Both the position numbers and the translations under genes were made by a program. A stretch of DNA of 64,000 nucleotides. It comes from Tetraselmis striata (taxonomy: Eukaryota > Chlorophyta > Chlorodendrophyceae > Chlorodendrales > Chlorodendraceae). The notes under the pieces were generated by a model. It worked only from the letters and a program-made list of their open reading frames with translations. It made no database searches and was not told the origin of the DNA. Below are positions 25,141 through 36,736 of this stretch, piece by piece; the first letter of the stretch is position 1, and every line of letters begins with the position of its first letter. The stretch covers positions 1 through 64,000 of the forward strand of contig VCJN01002216.1 of assembly GCA_006384855.1 (NCBI GenBank), written 5' to 3'.

Positions 25141-26333
25141 CAAAGACAGGTTAACATCAATTCAAACATGCAATCGGGTCTGGTTTTGCCAATTACACAC
25201 GTTTCGTTAACGACTGCGAGTACGGGCAATCGGCAAGCAGCGTGCCGACCAAACGAAGGCGAAAGATGTCTGGAGTTGTAGAAGGGTCTCGCGCCGAGAG
25301 GTTTAGGAACCTCGATCGAGGCGGAGGCGCATAACGGACGCAGGTGGGAGATGCTGACGGCGCCAACGTCGGCACGATATAGGCCGGACGTGTCGCGAAA
25401 TCAAAGCGCCGATCCCCGACGGTGCCATGCATGCATGCAGGAATTGCCGCGCGCCGTGGCGGCGCGCGACATGAACCGGAACTGTAGGCCAGTAGGAGCG
25501 GGCATGTTGGCGACGAGTGCCAAGCAGAGCGGCACAGGTAGGACGAGTACGAGCTCCGCGCGCGGGCGCGCGAGCGCGCCGCGTATAGCCAGGTGAAGTA
25601 CGGTACGATCTACGCGTCGCGACGGTTACTCTGCATATGTACCGGCGGCGTACATATATTACGAGGATGGGCACGCGAATCCGCGCGACGACGGCAGTGT
25701 ACGGCAGCTGCCATCACCATTGGCGGTCGTCTCGCCGCCTTGCGTACGAGGGCCGGCACCTCAAACGCATAACGCATCGAAACGCGGGCACATGAGACCT
25801 ACTAAGGCCGTGCCGTACTGGTGGTATTGATGTGTGTCGGGGGCAGTTGCCGGCGACGTCGCAGAAGACCCGTCGACTCGGTAAGTTGTCGGCGCGGGTC
25901 TCGCATCGCAGAGTGTGGCGAGGCGGCACCCGCGACGGCTACCGACCACCTCACACGCCGCAGACCTACGATGACACCACGAAATGCATAGGTCGCATTC
26001 GGTGGCGGAGTTACCCCTCGGCGGGCAGCTTGTGTTGTCAAAGGTGGGATGTCGTGAAGTCGGGATGGGTTGGCCGGCGTAGAGGCTCTGACAGCCTACG
26101 CCATCCTGTAACGATGCCAGTGTTGTCGGGACGGGGGTAACGACGAGGCGGGCGCCGCTGATGCACCAGCGACGGCCGCCGAGTTTCCCAACCCAGAGTC
26201 GGACATGGGTAATTACGGTCACCACGCAAGACGTCGAGCACGCCATATGGTAGAGCTGCCCCCGCCGGGCATGCACCTGCAGGTCGTCGTTGTCCTTGTG
26301 ACGACGACATCGCAATAGGAAGCGTCGGAGACG

Positions 26334-26575
26334 TGTTATGTACTCTATACTGCTGTACTTTGTACTGCGAGAGCCGACGAAGGAGCGAAGAACTGGCGAC
26401 TGAGGCGGACGAGAACGAGTACAAGCCAAGCGAAGTACGAGTATGAGCATTGCGAGTGCGAGTACAAGTGAAGGCGAAGTACTGGTACGAGGACGACGAG
26501 GCGACAGTACGCGCGACTACAAGGCGACTAGTAGTGCAGGACAGTATTACGAGTACCCACATGGGGTGCAAGTAA
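26334..26575 (+). repeat. Inverted repeat, left arm (~240 bp)
   Basis: From TATGTACTCTATACTGCTG through GAGAACGAGTACAAGCC to CCCACATGGGGTGCAAGTA. Its reverse complement recurs at about 28060-28300 with few differences, leaving a spacer of about 1.5 kb. The open frames in both arms are shadows of each other and I do not call them genes. Confidence 0.85.
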
Positions 26576-28059
26576 CCTGTACTTACGCCTGCGTAACAGT
26601 AGGAGCGCGATTGTTGTGCGCGCTGGTAAAATACCTAGCGTTAAATAGAGCGCTGCCTTAGGAGCGTATTACCAGTAGGTACTAGAACCTGCTGGAACCA
26701 TCTAGAACGCTATAGCATTTGCTATAGCAATAGTAGAGAAATATTGTATCACTGTGCTGCGGACAGACGAAGGTGCTAGCAACCTGTCTGTAGTTAGTTG
26801 TGTGTTACTAAAATAGCGACGGGCCGCGGGTTCGGACCGCACACGTCGAATTTAGTATTAGTATAGTAGTTACACGCAGCACAAGTGGTGGGAATTGGAA
26901 TATATACGCAACGCACGGAATGACGGAAACCAGCGACTATAAATAGGCCGGCAAAACCACCGCCGGGCGAGTCACCCAGGTTACCGGCATTCCGGTATTG
27001 TAAGAACCCTTTTTCCCAAATCTCCGCTCATTATTCCTGGCCGTGTGGAATAACGATCCAATGGGCCCTTGACTCAGCTCCTGCTTTAGGACTATCTACG
27101 GCTATTCGCTCGGCCTAGGTCCTAAGGGGGCTGTAACACTTGGTTTCGGAGCGGTGACCGGAGCACATGGTTCCGGATTCCACAAGAGAGGCGGCATAGC
27201 AACGAGAGCGAGAGGCGAGTTAGGGATAGAAGAAGACTTCAGATGTCAAGGATCCTATGGCGGGGACGCCCACCGAGGATGCGCACCGGCTTTGATAGAT
27301 GGAGTCAAGTTCGACGTGGCGAGAACGATGTAGCGACGATGAGGAGGATGCGACAACGAGCGAGCGAAATTATGAACTAGCGAAGGGACGAAGATCGCGA
27401 GTACCAAGGAGCAGCCGAACGTTCGATCTGAGATGTGTAACGATGACGCTGCAAGCTGCGAAGCCATGAGGGCGGAGCAACGTGCGACTCGCGACCCCAG
27501 CTACAGTTCCGACGACGCGAGTTGGCGATGGCGCGACATCAACCAGAACCGACATGTATCAGCCGTTATCGGCACAGTAGCGACTACTGGTAACGAGCTG
27601 GTATAGCGAACAAGAAGAACCGCAGAATTTTTTTTCTGCGATGAAGAATGAACCTGCCACATGAAAATCGAACTCATAAGACGAAGAAGACAGAACAGCT
27701 GTGGTTACCGGTACAACCATGAGGTGCTGGTACGATTAATTTCGTACGCGAGTGCAAAACAACTGCAGACTCAGATTCGAGGAGAGCGCTGCGAGATTAT
27801 GACATGAGCCGTCAGGTGAAAATCCTGGGTGACCACGGCTCATTGTCCGGACGCGCGCATTTCTCTCGACATGATGCGGTATGGCGGAGGAGACCCTGCT
27901 GCCTGCTGCCAAGACAGAAGACTCGACGACGGCCAACGCGACGATGGCGCGATGGGAGCTGCGGAGAGGCGACCGAGACTCGGCGCGTTACCTGCCTGTA
28001 CATGCTGTATGCTGTACGGTACCGAACGAAGCGCGTCGTACCATAGTAGGAGATAATAC

Positions 28060-28300
28060 TGACTTGCACCCCATGTGGGTACTCGTAATACTGTCCTGCA
28101 CTACTAGTCGCCTTGTAGTCGCGCGTACTGTCGCCTCGTCGTCCTCGTACGAGTACTTCGCCTTCACTTGTACTCGCACTCGCAATGCTCATACTCGTAC
28201 TTCGCTTGGCTTGTACTCGTTCTCGTCCGCCTCAGTCGCCAGTTCTTCGCTCCTTCGTCGGCTCCCGCAGTACAAAGTACAGCAGTGTAGAGTACATAAC
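28060..28300 (-). repeat. Inverted repeat, right arm (~240 bp)
   Basis: Reverse complement of 26334-26575. With the flanking direct repeats (24955 and 28910) it makes 24955-29100 look like one composite or rearranged mobile block. Confidence 0.85.
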
Positions 28301-28509
28301 AAGACGCGCGGGACCACCGAACCGCGCATACGCCTCCCATTGTATCCACAGCAAACGTTGTTGCGGCACGGTTTGAGAAAGGGAAACGAGCCCCCTCAAA
28401 GCACAGGCGCATGAGCAGTGCAATCCCCGAAACGGATGACTGATTACGCGGGTAGTTTCGAAAAACCACAACGTGTAGCGATCGTCGATGCCACGAAGCC
28501 CTGCTGCGG

Positions 28510-28680
28510 GGACACGCGGACAGGGTTGAAGTGTCTTGCATGATTGCAAACGGCCGTCTCCACGACACGGACGTCCTCCTCCGTAGTCAGCGCCGATTTG
28601 TTGCGGTAGGCTTAGCTGTTGTCGTTGACAACCGTGACGAGCAGCGGCCATGGTATCGAGCGCGTCCGCCACACCTTACC
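28510..28680 (-). repeat. Dispersed repeat shared with 48250-48420
   Basis: The minus strand here and the plus strand at about 48250-48420 both encode a stretch with CQRQQLSLPQQ / CQRRQLRLPQQ followed by GGRPCRGDG / GGRPCRRDG. They are copies of one repeat in opposite orientation, 20 kb apart. No family recognised. Confidence 0.7.
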
Positions 28681-28909
28681 TCAAGAGTTGACTATTGCGA
28701 GAGGTTGCTCCACCGCGGGAGCTCACGAAAGCTCGTAGTACTGCGACTCACTTGGCTTCGGGTGTTTAGGTTTCACCCAACCCCCCCCCCCCCTCCCCCC
28801 TCTCCCCCCCGACGGCGGGGACCCTCCAATTCTAATTCCATACCATGCGCATCGCCACCTGAAAACGTCCCAGCTGCAAAACCATGGCAAAAACGGAAAT
28901 TTGCGAGCT

Positions 28910-29098
28910 GGAAGATGGCAGGCAAGCTGTTGCTGGCTACCCTACTAATAAGTAGCACCCCGGCCGGGAGCGCAAGGCCCGCGGGCGATGGGGCAGCCCG
29001 TACTGAAACTTTATGTTACCGGTAACTTTACCGGTTGAAACCACCAACAGACCGTACGAGTTTTAGTTGCACTTGGGCACTTAAGTTGTTGGGAAATC
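28910..29098. repeat. Direct repeat, copy 2 (~185 bp)
   Basis: Diverged copy of 24955-25140, including AAGTAGCACCCCGGCCG and GTTGAAACCACCAACAGACC. Confidence 0.8.
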
Positions 29099-29100
29099 CG

Positions 29101-30104
29101 ACAAACATGTTTCGATCATGACACAGACGACTCACAAGTTTATTAGTGTGAGACGAGTACCCGCGGGGAAGCGACCGCGTGTGATGCTCCGCCAGCACGC
29201 TCATCATGCGCCCTACTCCTTGCTGGCACCGCCCGTACTACTGCTACTACTACTACTACTACTCCACAACTGCACTATACTACTGCACGGGTACACAGGA
29301 AAAGCCAAGCAAGCTGTTGGATTTTCACACAAGTGAATCGGCGAAAACGTGTTATTGCGCTACGTTCAATGCTATGAAATTAAAGTAGCAACTGTGTACT
29401 GTGTCACCCCGGGCCGTGGGGCAAACACAAACATAACGCTTGAAAATGAGTAATGTCTCCCGGTGCAAAATTAATTTGGTAGGATTATAATATTATATAC
29501 AGTATTAGTTAGGATAAAGGTCGAGCAATTATTAGGAAAGAATACGAATATAATTATAGAACGAAATAAATAATGCGTCGATAATTTCGCGCAAGGAGGG
29601 CTGGACCGCTGCCGAGGGGACTCCGTTACCGGTGTCCAAGAGAATCCGCTGCCGCGCGTGTGACGCCTGCTTCATGAGGACTCCGTTCTACGACACGCGC
29701 GAATGGGCGTGTGCCGAGCCGCTTCCGCTCACTGCCGCATCTGTCGCAACCCTTGGTGATGGCGCCCTTGCGGTAGCCGCTAGCTGCACCGTACGGCCGT
29801 GCGTAACCCCTCTACTCCGTCCGAACAGGGTCATACCGGGAGGGGCGCTCGGTGTCGCTTGATATGGTGGCACGGCAGCAAGCATGCTTGGCAGCGCATG
29901 AGATGAATGCCGAACTACACGTGGCCGTTGTCATAACCAAGACGTTCGGGGCGCGGGGAGCTTTCTCGGGCAGCTTCCCCCCCCCCCCCCCCCCCCCCCC
30001 CCGCCCTCCCACCACCACCCGGTGCCCTTCTTAACGTCATGTTACACCTGCCAATCTGCCATAGGCCCACCGCCGACCAATGGTAGCCACCTATGTGCAT
30101 CATC
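29101..30104. other. Intergenic; ACT microsatellite and poly-C tract
   Basis: An (ACT)n run lies at about 29238-29262 and a C tract at 29979-30002. A plus-strand frame at 29632-29862 has a CRACDACF cluster of cysteines but no other support. Confidence 0.5.
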
Positions 30105-30690
30105 ATGGTCGTCGGTTGGAGATGGGATAACGAAGACGCAGACCCGGCGGATAGGGAGCTGGTGATAAAGATGATTTTCGACGACGGCGACTCTGAAGAG
30201 CTAAGTGAGTCGGAGAGACAACCGCTATACCTAACGACATAGCAACTAAGCGATTTCACTCGCAGGTTGCCTCCAGGCGCCATTGACGACCTACCGGCGG
30301 TGCGCCCGTACGTTGCGACCCTTTGCGTTGCGCACCCGTTGCCAGCGCCAATGCTTTCGGGGAGTGCTTGCCCGCGTTGCCCCATAGTTTAGGTATTGGT
30401 GAGAGTATCGCGCTAGTAACGTGCAAACAATGATTTGCTTTGCTTCCCTACACACGCATTGATTTCGTTTAGATGCTTGCGTGCATACATGTGCACCTCA
30501 CATGAGTTACGCAAACTTCTCGACGACGTCGACAGCGACGCCGAAGGCATTGTCGCGGGGGTTGTGGAAGGCAGCCCCTCTGACGACAGCCGCGGCGACA
30601 GCGACGGCGAAGGAGACGCTGGCGCGAGGTTTGATTTCAGTTTCGGGACCAACATCTCTCGAGGGAAGTACGACGACGGGAAGAGGTGAG
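30105..30690 (+). CDS. Possible acidic protein, uncharacterised and weakly supported
   Basis: An ATG at 30105 opens a 45-codon frame rich in Asp/Glu (DNEDADPADRELV, FDDGDSEELSESE) that stops at 30242. A second plus-strand frame at about 30500-30686 is also acidic (LLDDVDSDAEGIV, SDDSRGDSDGEGDAG) and ends at a GTGAGC donor after YDDGKR. They could be exons of one gene or the acidic head of a transposon protein. I cannot join them in phase with confidence, and no family is recognised. Confidence 0.25.
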
Positions 30691-31813
30691 CATGTATCGT
30701 GTCGACTCCCCCTCCCCGTGTGTGGCGCCTACTAGTCCGTTGCTAATACCTGCTCCTCGACCCCCTTCGCAACAGACGCCGTCAATTGTAAACCGGTGCC
30801 GAGGACACTCTGATGCATGCCGCGCTTAATCTATGCGAGAGAAAGCTGGAGCACAACATCAAGACGGCGGCGTTCGAGAGGCGGTGGCCGCAGCGATGGC
30901 CTTCCCGGTGCCCCCTTTGTGACCTGGTGCTACCCCTTCTCCGTCAATCTACCGCTCTCTCCGTTCGCTCATCACTGGCAAAACCAGACTCAACTTTAAA
31001 ACAAAATGTTCTAAATAAGTTAAAAAAAATCCTCCTTTCCTCAACCGCTTTTTCCGGCTACCGTGTTGCTCAGTGGTACGGGTTACTAGGCACCTGTCAT
31101 TGCGCCCTTTTTGGGTGCAGCACGAGTGGACATAAAAGCAGCCATTACAGCTGAGCCTGCCATCTTCCAGTTTCGCTGCGTGACTAGCGCTACACGCAGC
31201 GCCCCCCTGACCGTTTTCCCTCCACGCTTTCACTTACTTTTAAACCTTCCTGCCAATTTCGGCTCTTGTCCGTGTAAAACAGCCTGCGCGACCTTTTTGC
31301 AGAACTATCTATACTCAACTTTGAACAAACACGCCTCCTGCTGCTAGCTCATGTAATTAATAAACACGGAAACCGTACCGGAAAGTAGCAATATTCCGTG
31401 CATCACACAGCCAGATCCCGGAATGGGTACAGCAAGTATTAAGGATTTATACAGCCGCCGAGCGAGCGCGAGACGGGGGCTACGGGTACGACGCCACGAC
31501 TACGGCGCGACATCGGCGCGACGGCGTGACCTACGCCGACGGCGACGGGCGGACGACGGCGCGAGCGCGAAACATCAAACGCTACCTGTATGAACTACTA
31601 CGACGGCAGCGTATGACGGCGTCGTGATGTTGGGTTTGGTGACGGCGTAGCATTCCACTGCCTCTCCTTGTCGACGAGAGGTATTGCCGCGGTTGTCATA
31701 CTATAGCTTAAGCGAGAAGGTGTGGCTTCTCGGGCCGTTCAAGCCAGGCACCGCCACCCTGGCGCGAGTGCCACCGTGCCGGCTCTTGGTCGATCGTAGA
31801 GCTTATTATCGCG
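30691..31813. other. Intergenic, upstream of the C1D gene
   Basis: No supported gene. 31440-31600 is dominated by ACG/CGA-type trinucleotides (CGACGGCG phrases), a low-complexity block. The promoter of the C1D gene should be in the last few hundred bases. Confidence 0.5.
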
Positions 31814-33099
31814 ATGGCGGAGATTGAGGTGCCGGAGGAAGTGCAGGCTCAGCTGGACGAATTTGAGGTACTGCGCGTAGCTCCTGTGCCAACGTGCGTA
31901 TCGCTGCTCTCTCGGGGAGTGCTCTGACATAAGTCATGTTGGCCCCTGCGCCATAGAAAATCATAGGGAAGTTGGAAGAGGCGCTGGAACCCTTCTTGGG
32001 CATCACGGGGAAGGACATGGAGCAGGTGTGCGCAGAAGGTCTGGTGTGTTGTGGTATGACGTGCACATTACATCAATGACACGGTGGGCTCACAGGTGCT
32101 TGCATGCCGCCGCGCGCTGCAGCTGGAGCCGCTGGAGGCTGCGCAGCTGCAGCTTACACTGGGCGAGGCAGCAGGGCAGTTATTCAAGCTGTATCTGCTC
32201 TCAGTGGGGATAGACCCGCGAGAGCATCCCATCGAAAAGGAAACGGTACTGTCCGCCATGCGTTGGCTTACCGATCCCCGCGTCACGCTGCCCGATGGGC
32301 ACTTGCACGGCTGCCGTCTGATGCGGCCTCACAGCATGACAACACATCTCTTGCTGTGGCGGGGCGTGCGTGCAGGAGCGGCTAACGCAGTGGGCGAAGC
32401 GGCTAGCCAAGGCAGCATCAAAGAAGGAGGCGTCCGAGTCTCAGCGGGGATTGGCTCTCAACATTGGGGCAGCGAATCGGTTCATCGAGCATGCCATCCC
32501 AGAGCTCAGCAAAGAGCAAAAGCAGCAGCTTCGGGAGGTGAGGAGTGCCATGTGTACATGCACACAAGCTGCTGTTGATGGACGCTCAGTAACAATGGGT
32601 GCATCCAGTAACTGAATGCGCACACGTGTCTTCACAGGTGGGAAAGGCCGCCAAGAAGGAGAACAAGGCTGTGCATGGCGATAAAGCATCAAAGCAGAAG
32701 GGGTAAACATGGCAGGCTGGCCGTATGGGAAGCTTGTGGGTGCACCATTGCGCTCAGTGTTCTTAGCAGTCACGCCGCGCAGCGGATGTCCCCCGGCTGA
32801 GCATCTATCTCTATGTGCAGGGCTGCAGCCGGTAGTGCATCTGCGGAGGACTTTCTGGCGAGTGTGTTTGGCAGGCAAGAAGAGGCTGGTGCGCCTGCAA
32901 AGCGGGGAGCCACAGGCAAGACGCGCCGCTTTGCAGTCCGTTCAAAACCAGGTCCAATGCGCGCCAACCGTGATATCACAGGACGGCGCGCATATCTCTC
33001 TCCCATGCGGGCACTCACGACCCTGCGTACATGCCCCACTGTGCAGGAAGCTCACCAGACGCTGGGAAGGCGAAGAAGGCTCGCAAGTCTAAGAAGTAG
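31814..33099 (+). CDS. C1D / Rrp47 (Lrp1) family nuclear exosome cofactor
   Basis: Seven exons, all GT-AG and in phase: 31814-31867, 31957-32025, 32096-32245, 32376-32537, 32638-32702, 32821-32951, 33047-33099; 227 codons plus stop. C1D/Rrp47 proteins bind Rrp6 and structured RNA and help the nuclear exosome trim rRNA, snoRNA and snRNA precursors. The Sas10/Utp3/C1D domain is clear: LEEALEPFLGITG, LEPLEAAQLQLTLGEAAG, LFKLYLLSVGIDPREHPI (the hallmark G-D/T-P-x-x-H-P-I), then LNIGAANRFIEHAIPEL. The tail is Lys-rich (AGKAKKARKSKK), as in other members. ATG at 31814 is the first in-frame start. Length and domain position fit the family (150-230 residues). No defects seen; likely functional. The only close alternative is another Sas10/Utp3-domain protein, which would normally be longer. 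Confidence 0.88.
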
Positions 33100-33950
33100 T
33101 TGCAAGCACCACAAAGCTCTGCTCTATCGCCTGACCGTGCACGCATGTGCAGCGTATCTGCGCTGCAATGATGCTGAGATACATCCACGCCGTTTAGCGT
33201 CAAGACCGCCACAGGTGGAGAAGTACTTATAGCCGTCTGCACATAAGCAGGGTTGTAAACATATATGCTCGGCATCTCATGATTATTTTTGAACGTACTG
33301 GATGATAGCACAGCGTAGGTAGTGTATGGTGACCCTTTCGTTGCCTGGCTGGTCTAAATTTACACAAATTCAAGACGAAGCGGTCCGTGATATCCTGTGC
33401 ATTTTGACAGAGCCGTTGTTGTTTTATCTGATGTATCGATGTGTTGCGCTACTTGAGTGGCCCACTGGTGCACTGACTCCGTGCTTGGAAACATCCGCCA
33501 CTGCGGCGCCGTTGCACAAGTGTGATGCCAATGCATATCTACCAAAGGTTGGGAAATCCCTGCCGAGCACAATTGCTGCTCTGCCTATTTCGCAAGTCAG
33601 AAGAGTGCAACGGCTTGCTACACGTCAATGCTACGGCACAGTCGTGACACATGCTTGCCACTACTGTACGCCTGAACTCCTAGAGTTCATCACTACATGT
33701 GGTGGCTGTCCGCAGATACGCAACGCGGCATTGGGTATGGCTATCACGCAATAGCCTGAAATGCAGGTCTGTCATAAAAGGCATAAATGGGTGGATGGAC
33801 CAATAATAAGCAGGATCGATTATCATTTCGTCTGCGTTACATTCTTCCGCATACCAGTTGTGAGGGGATGCGCTTATGGTGACAAGAGTCTGTGCTACTC
33901 CGAGGTTGTGAGGGTGAGTATGATCTTATTACAGTCCGGCAGGGCGCCGT
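33100..33950. other. Intergenic; 3' flank of C1D and probably part of a Ty3/gypsy LTR
   Basis: A plus-strand frame of 142 codons at 33326-33754 shows no domain or splice logic. The right part may already be LTR of the minus-strand retroelement. Confidence 0.4.
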
Positions 33951-34082
33951 GCTGATATATCAGCATGCGCAGTGCGGCCGACATGGCGCAGGCGCAGCCG
34001 CTACGAGTGGTGCGCGCGCTACGCGCCTTAATGTGTGCTATTGTTGATTAGGGTTCGTGAGGGTATAGGATATATCCTAACA
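33951..34082 (-). mobile_element. 5' part of a Ty3/gypsy 3' LTR
   Basis: On the minus strand a polypurine tract AGAGTGGGGTGGAA is followed directly by TGTTAGGATATATCC, the expected polypurine-TG start of a 3' LTR, just downstream of the integrase/chromo-like frame. The LTR continues to lower coordinates; its other end is not identified. A related LTR start, TGTGAGGATATATCC, is on the plus strand at 35805. Confidence 0.7.
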
Positions 34083-34117
34083 TTCCACCCCACTCTGATG
34101 AATCTGAGCCAGCAGAT

Positions 34118-35527
34118 TCACGGTGGAAACCTTTGCGGGTGGCTCGCCATAGCAGCAAGGTATGCTGGTGAGGTCGAGATATGTTTGTAACGTTCTGACA
34201 GCATATAATGTTGCATCAGCGGTGAATACCGCATCGTTTCGTAGGGCATCCAGTCATCTCCGGTTGCTGGAAAGTTATGGAACCTTACTTTGAACAGCAA
34301 GGCTTTGCCCTTTTCATACAGTCTGGGGTATAGTGCCAATTTACAGTCAGTGATGTCCGCAATGATTGGGTCATCAGTTCTGCGCGTCTGTCTGCTAATC
34401 AAGGCATCGGGTATGTCTGTTTGCGCAGATATGGTATCCCAGAGTCTCAGTTTAGAGACATGAAATACTGGGTGGCACTCAAGCTCAGGTGGCAACTGTA
34501 TTCTGTAGGCCTGAGGATTCACCTGTTCGATGACCTCATAAGGTCCTACATATCGTTGTTTGAGCTTAGGATACTTCTGTCCTCTTATGATCATATCGTC
34601 AGTTGTTATCATTATCTTATCACCGATCTGAAAAGTTATCGGCTGCTTATTGTTTTTATCATAATAGTGCCTTTGGTATTCTTTGGCAGCAATTATGATA
34701 TTTTCATGCACCAAATTGTGTATATATATCCCGTATTTTCGACAGAATGTCTACGGTAGTCTCTCTCACTCCAGTTTTGGGGTTCACAATATCTATAACC
34801 GAGGATGGAAGCCGTATATTGCCTGGAATGGAGTAAATTTTGTTGTCGACGATTCTGTGTTATTGTAATTGAACTTAGCAAGGGATAGGTAGTTCACCCA
34901 ATCCTGCTGGTTATTGTAGCAGAATGCTCGGAGCAACTGCTCAATTATCTTATTCAATATTTCAGTCTGACCATCAGTCTGCGGATGGTAAGCAGTATTG
35001 AGGTTTAAGGTTGTGCCAAGCTGTTTGACCAGTTCTTGGAAGTATGATGATGTGCACTTGACATCTCTGTCTCCTATCATACAGGTACTGAGACCGTGGA
35101 GTTTGTATATATTTTTGATGTACAGTTGTGCCAGTTCAGGAGCCGAGATGGCTTTCTGGCATGGTATAAAGTGTACCTGCTTTGTGAACAAATCCACAAA
35201 AGTGGCAATACAGTCAAAACCATCAACCGATGGCAAATTTGTGATAAAGTCAAGACTGAAATATTCCCATGGTACAGTTGGTGTTGGTAGTGGCTGTAAA
35301 GCCGTTGCTGGGGCCTGCGTATGTTGTTTTGTCAGCTTGCAGACTTTACAGTTTCGGATATATGTTTTTATGTTTTGGTGCATGTGCGGCCAGCAAAAAA
35401 TTCTTTTGATCATGTTCTCTGTCCGGAGTATACCGTTATGGCAAGCCGTCTTAATATCGTGATGTTCTTTGATGATGCTCTTTTTGAGTTCATCATCTAC
35501 AGGAATAAATATTTTGTCAGCTATCAT
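34118..35527 (-). pseudogene. Ty3/gypsy integrase with C-terminal chromodomain-like region (interrupted)
   Basis: The 35527-34793 frame has the integrase zinc-binding H-H-C-C set (KEHHDIKTACHNG ... RNCKVCKL) and the DDE core (SLDFITNLP, MIGDRDVKCTSSYF, YHPQTDGQTEILNKIIEQ). After a frame change near 34750 the 34714-34118 frame has the GPYEVIEQVNPQAYRIQLP / HPVFHVSKLR barrel seen after integrase in Ty3/gypsy elements, then VRFHNFPATGDDWMPYE, a chromodomain-like strand set. RT and protease are missing upstream on this strand. A retroelement relic, not a host gene. Confidence 0.9.
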
Positions 35528-35621
35528 GTATAGTTCAGTATGGTAATCATATCTTACTGATGCATTTCTTGATTACATAAGGGCTTTCACAAAAGCGCAC
35601 TACAAACAGAACTAACAGCAA

Positions 35622-35804
35622 CTATGAAAGGTTGCCAGCAAAAGAGAGACACATGCCTGAAACCATATCTTACTCCACTTACGATACTGAATTTCTGGGT
35701 GTAGTGATTGCCTTACATTGGCGACACTACCTAGAGGGATGCAAACATTTTACCGTATGGTAGTCACTGACCATACAACCCTCCGACATCTGCCAACCCA
35801 GGAA
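35622..35804 (+). pseudogene. Ty3/gypsy RNase H fragment in opposite orientation
   Basis: The plus strand reads SYSTYDTEFLGVVIALHW, RHYLEGCKHFTV and, after a one-base slip near 35760, VVTDHTTLRHLPTQE, the standard order of the Ty3/gypsy RNase H domain. It ends directly at GGAA|TGTGAGGATATATCC, an LTR start at 35805. It faces away from the integrase on the minus strand, so the pol gene is split and inverted. Confidence 0.8.
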
Positions 35805-35854
35805 TGTGAGGATATATCCTATACCTTCACTCCAGTGTACCAGTACGTATTATA

Positions 35855-36350
35855 CTTCTGTGGGTGAGGTGAGCAAGGGGGTGCACCGCACAGTGCGTGG
35901 TATCGCATGCTTGGCTGCGGATCGGGGTGCGTGCCCTCTCATCGCGGGGCACTCGGTGCATCACCGGGCTCACCAGGAGGCCTTGCTCGCAAGAGATTTC
36001 CTCGGGGTCCTGAGCTTGGTGGCCGCTCGAGAGCTGGGATGAGAGTTACCCCCCCATGGTTGAGTAATTACTCGAGTAATTACTGGTTTACGTCCCTCCA
36101 AGATTTTACTTCAAGTAATAAATGGCCCTGGCGTCCGAGCGCGCGACGCATTGCTGTTTAGCGGCGTGTCTGGCCGAAGCGCGTAGCTTGTAACTGGGCC
36201 ATTGGCACCCTTTGTACCTTTTTGCAGCCTGTGCATGGCTTGCCTGGAAAGGAGCGGGGCGGGGGGGGGGGGGGGGGGGGGGGTTGGGGGGGCGCTGCTG
36301 GCGGGGGGCGGGGGGGGGGGGGGGGGGGGGGGGGGGGGCGCTGGCGAGGA

Positions 36351-36387
<37 letters not shown>

Positions 36388-36697
36388 CATGTAATTACTC
36401 GAGTAATTACTGGTTTACCTCAAGCTGTGTATTTACATGTAAGGGGTAACTCTCATCCTAGCTCGAGAGCGCGCTCGCTGCCTCATCAGACGGCGCTGAT
36501 TCGTCTGCCATCCCGTTGCTGAAGCTGCACAGCACGTCCGAGGATCACCCACGCACACACGTGCTCGCGTGGCCCGGACTCTGAACCGTGCGCGCATCAC
36601 TCATCCATCCCGCCTTATGCGGGATGCGGGCCGCTTTTAGGCGGCTTGCTGTGTTGATTTTCTAATTCTGGGGAACTGTCCTTTTTGTAATTCACAC
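35855..36697. mobile_element. Insertion of ~840 bp bounded by a 17-bp direct repeat
   Basis: TACCAGTACGTATTATA occurs at 35838-35854 and 36698-36714, which fits a 17-bp target-site duplication. The left copy lies within the plus-strand LTR. The insert holds the foldback block 36026-36469. I recognise no coding domain. Confidence 0.55.
36026..36469. repeat. Foldback block with terminal inverted repeats, twin palindromes and G tracts
   Basis: The left arm 36026-36052 (CTCGAGAGCTGGGATGAG...) and right arm 36443-36469 are near-perfect reverse complements. Just inside each end is a perfect palindrome centred on CTCGAG: 22 bp at 36063-36084 and 20 bp at 36391-36410, each followed by TGGTTTAC. Three long G tracts (about 36259-36386) fill the middle. 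Size and symmetry are MITE-like. Confidence 0.75.
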
Positions 36698-36736
36698 TAC
36701 CAGTACGTATTATATTTTCATTGGAAAGCTATCGTA

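Noticed and set aside
28060-28570. Plus- and minus-strand frames of 126-177 codons
   Set aside because: They are translations of the 240-bp inverted repeat and its copy; no domain in either orientation.
33326-33754. 142-codon plus-strand frame
   Set aside because: No domain, no splice structure, no start context, and it lies next to an LTR.
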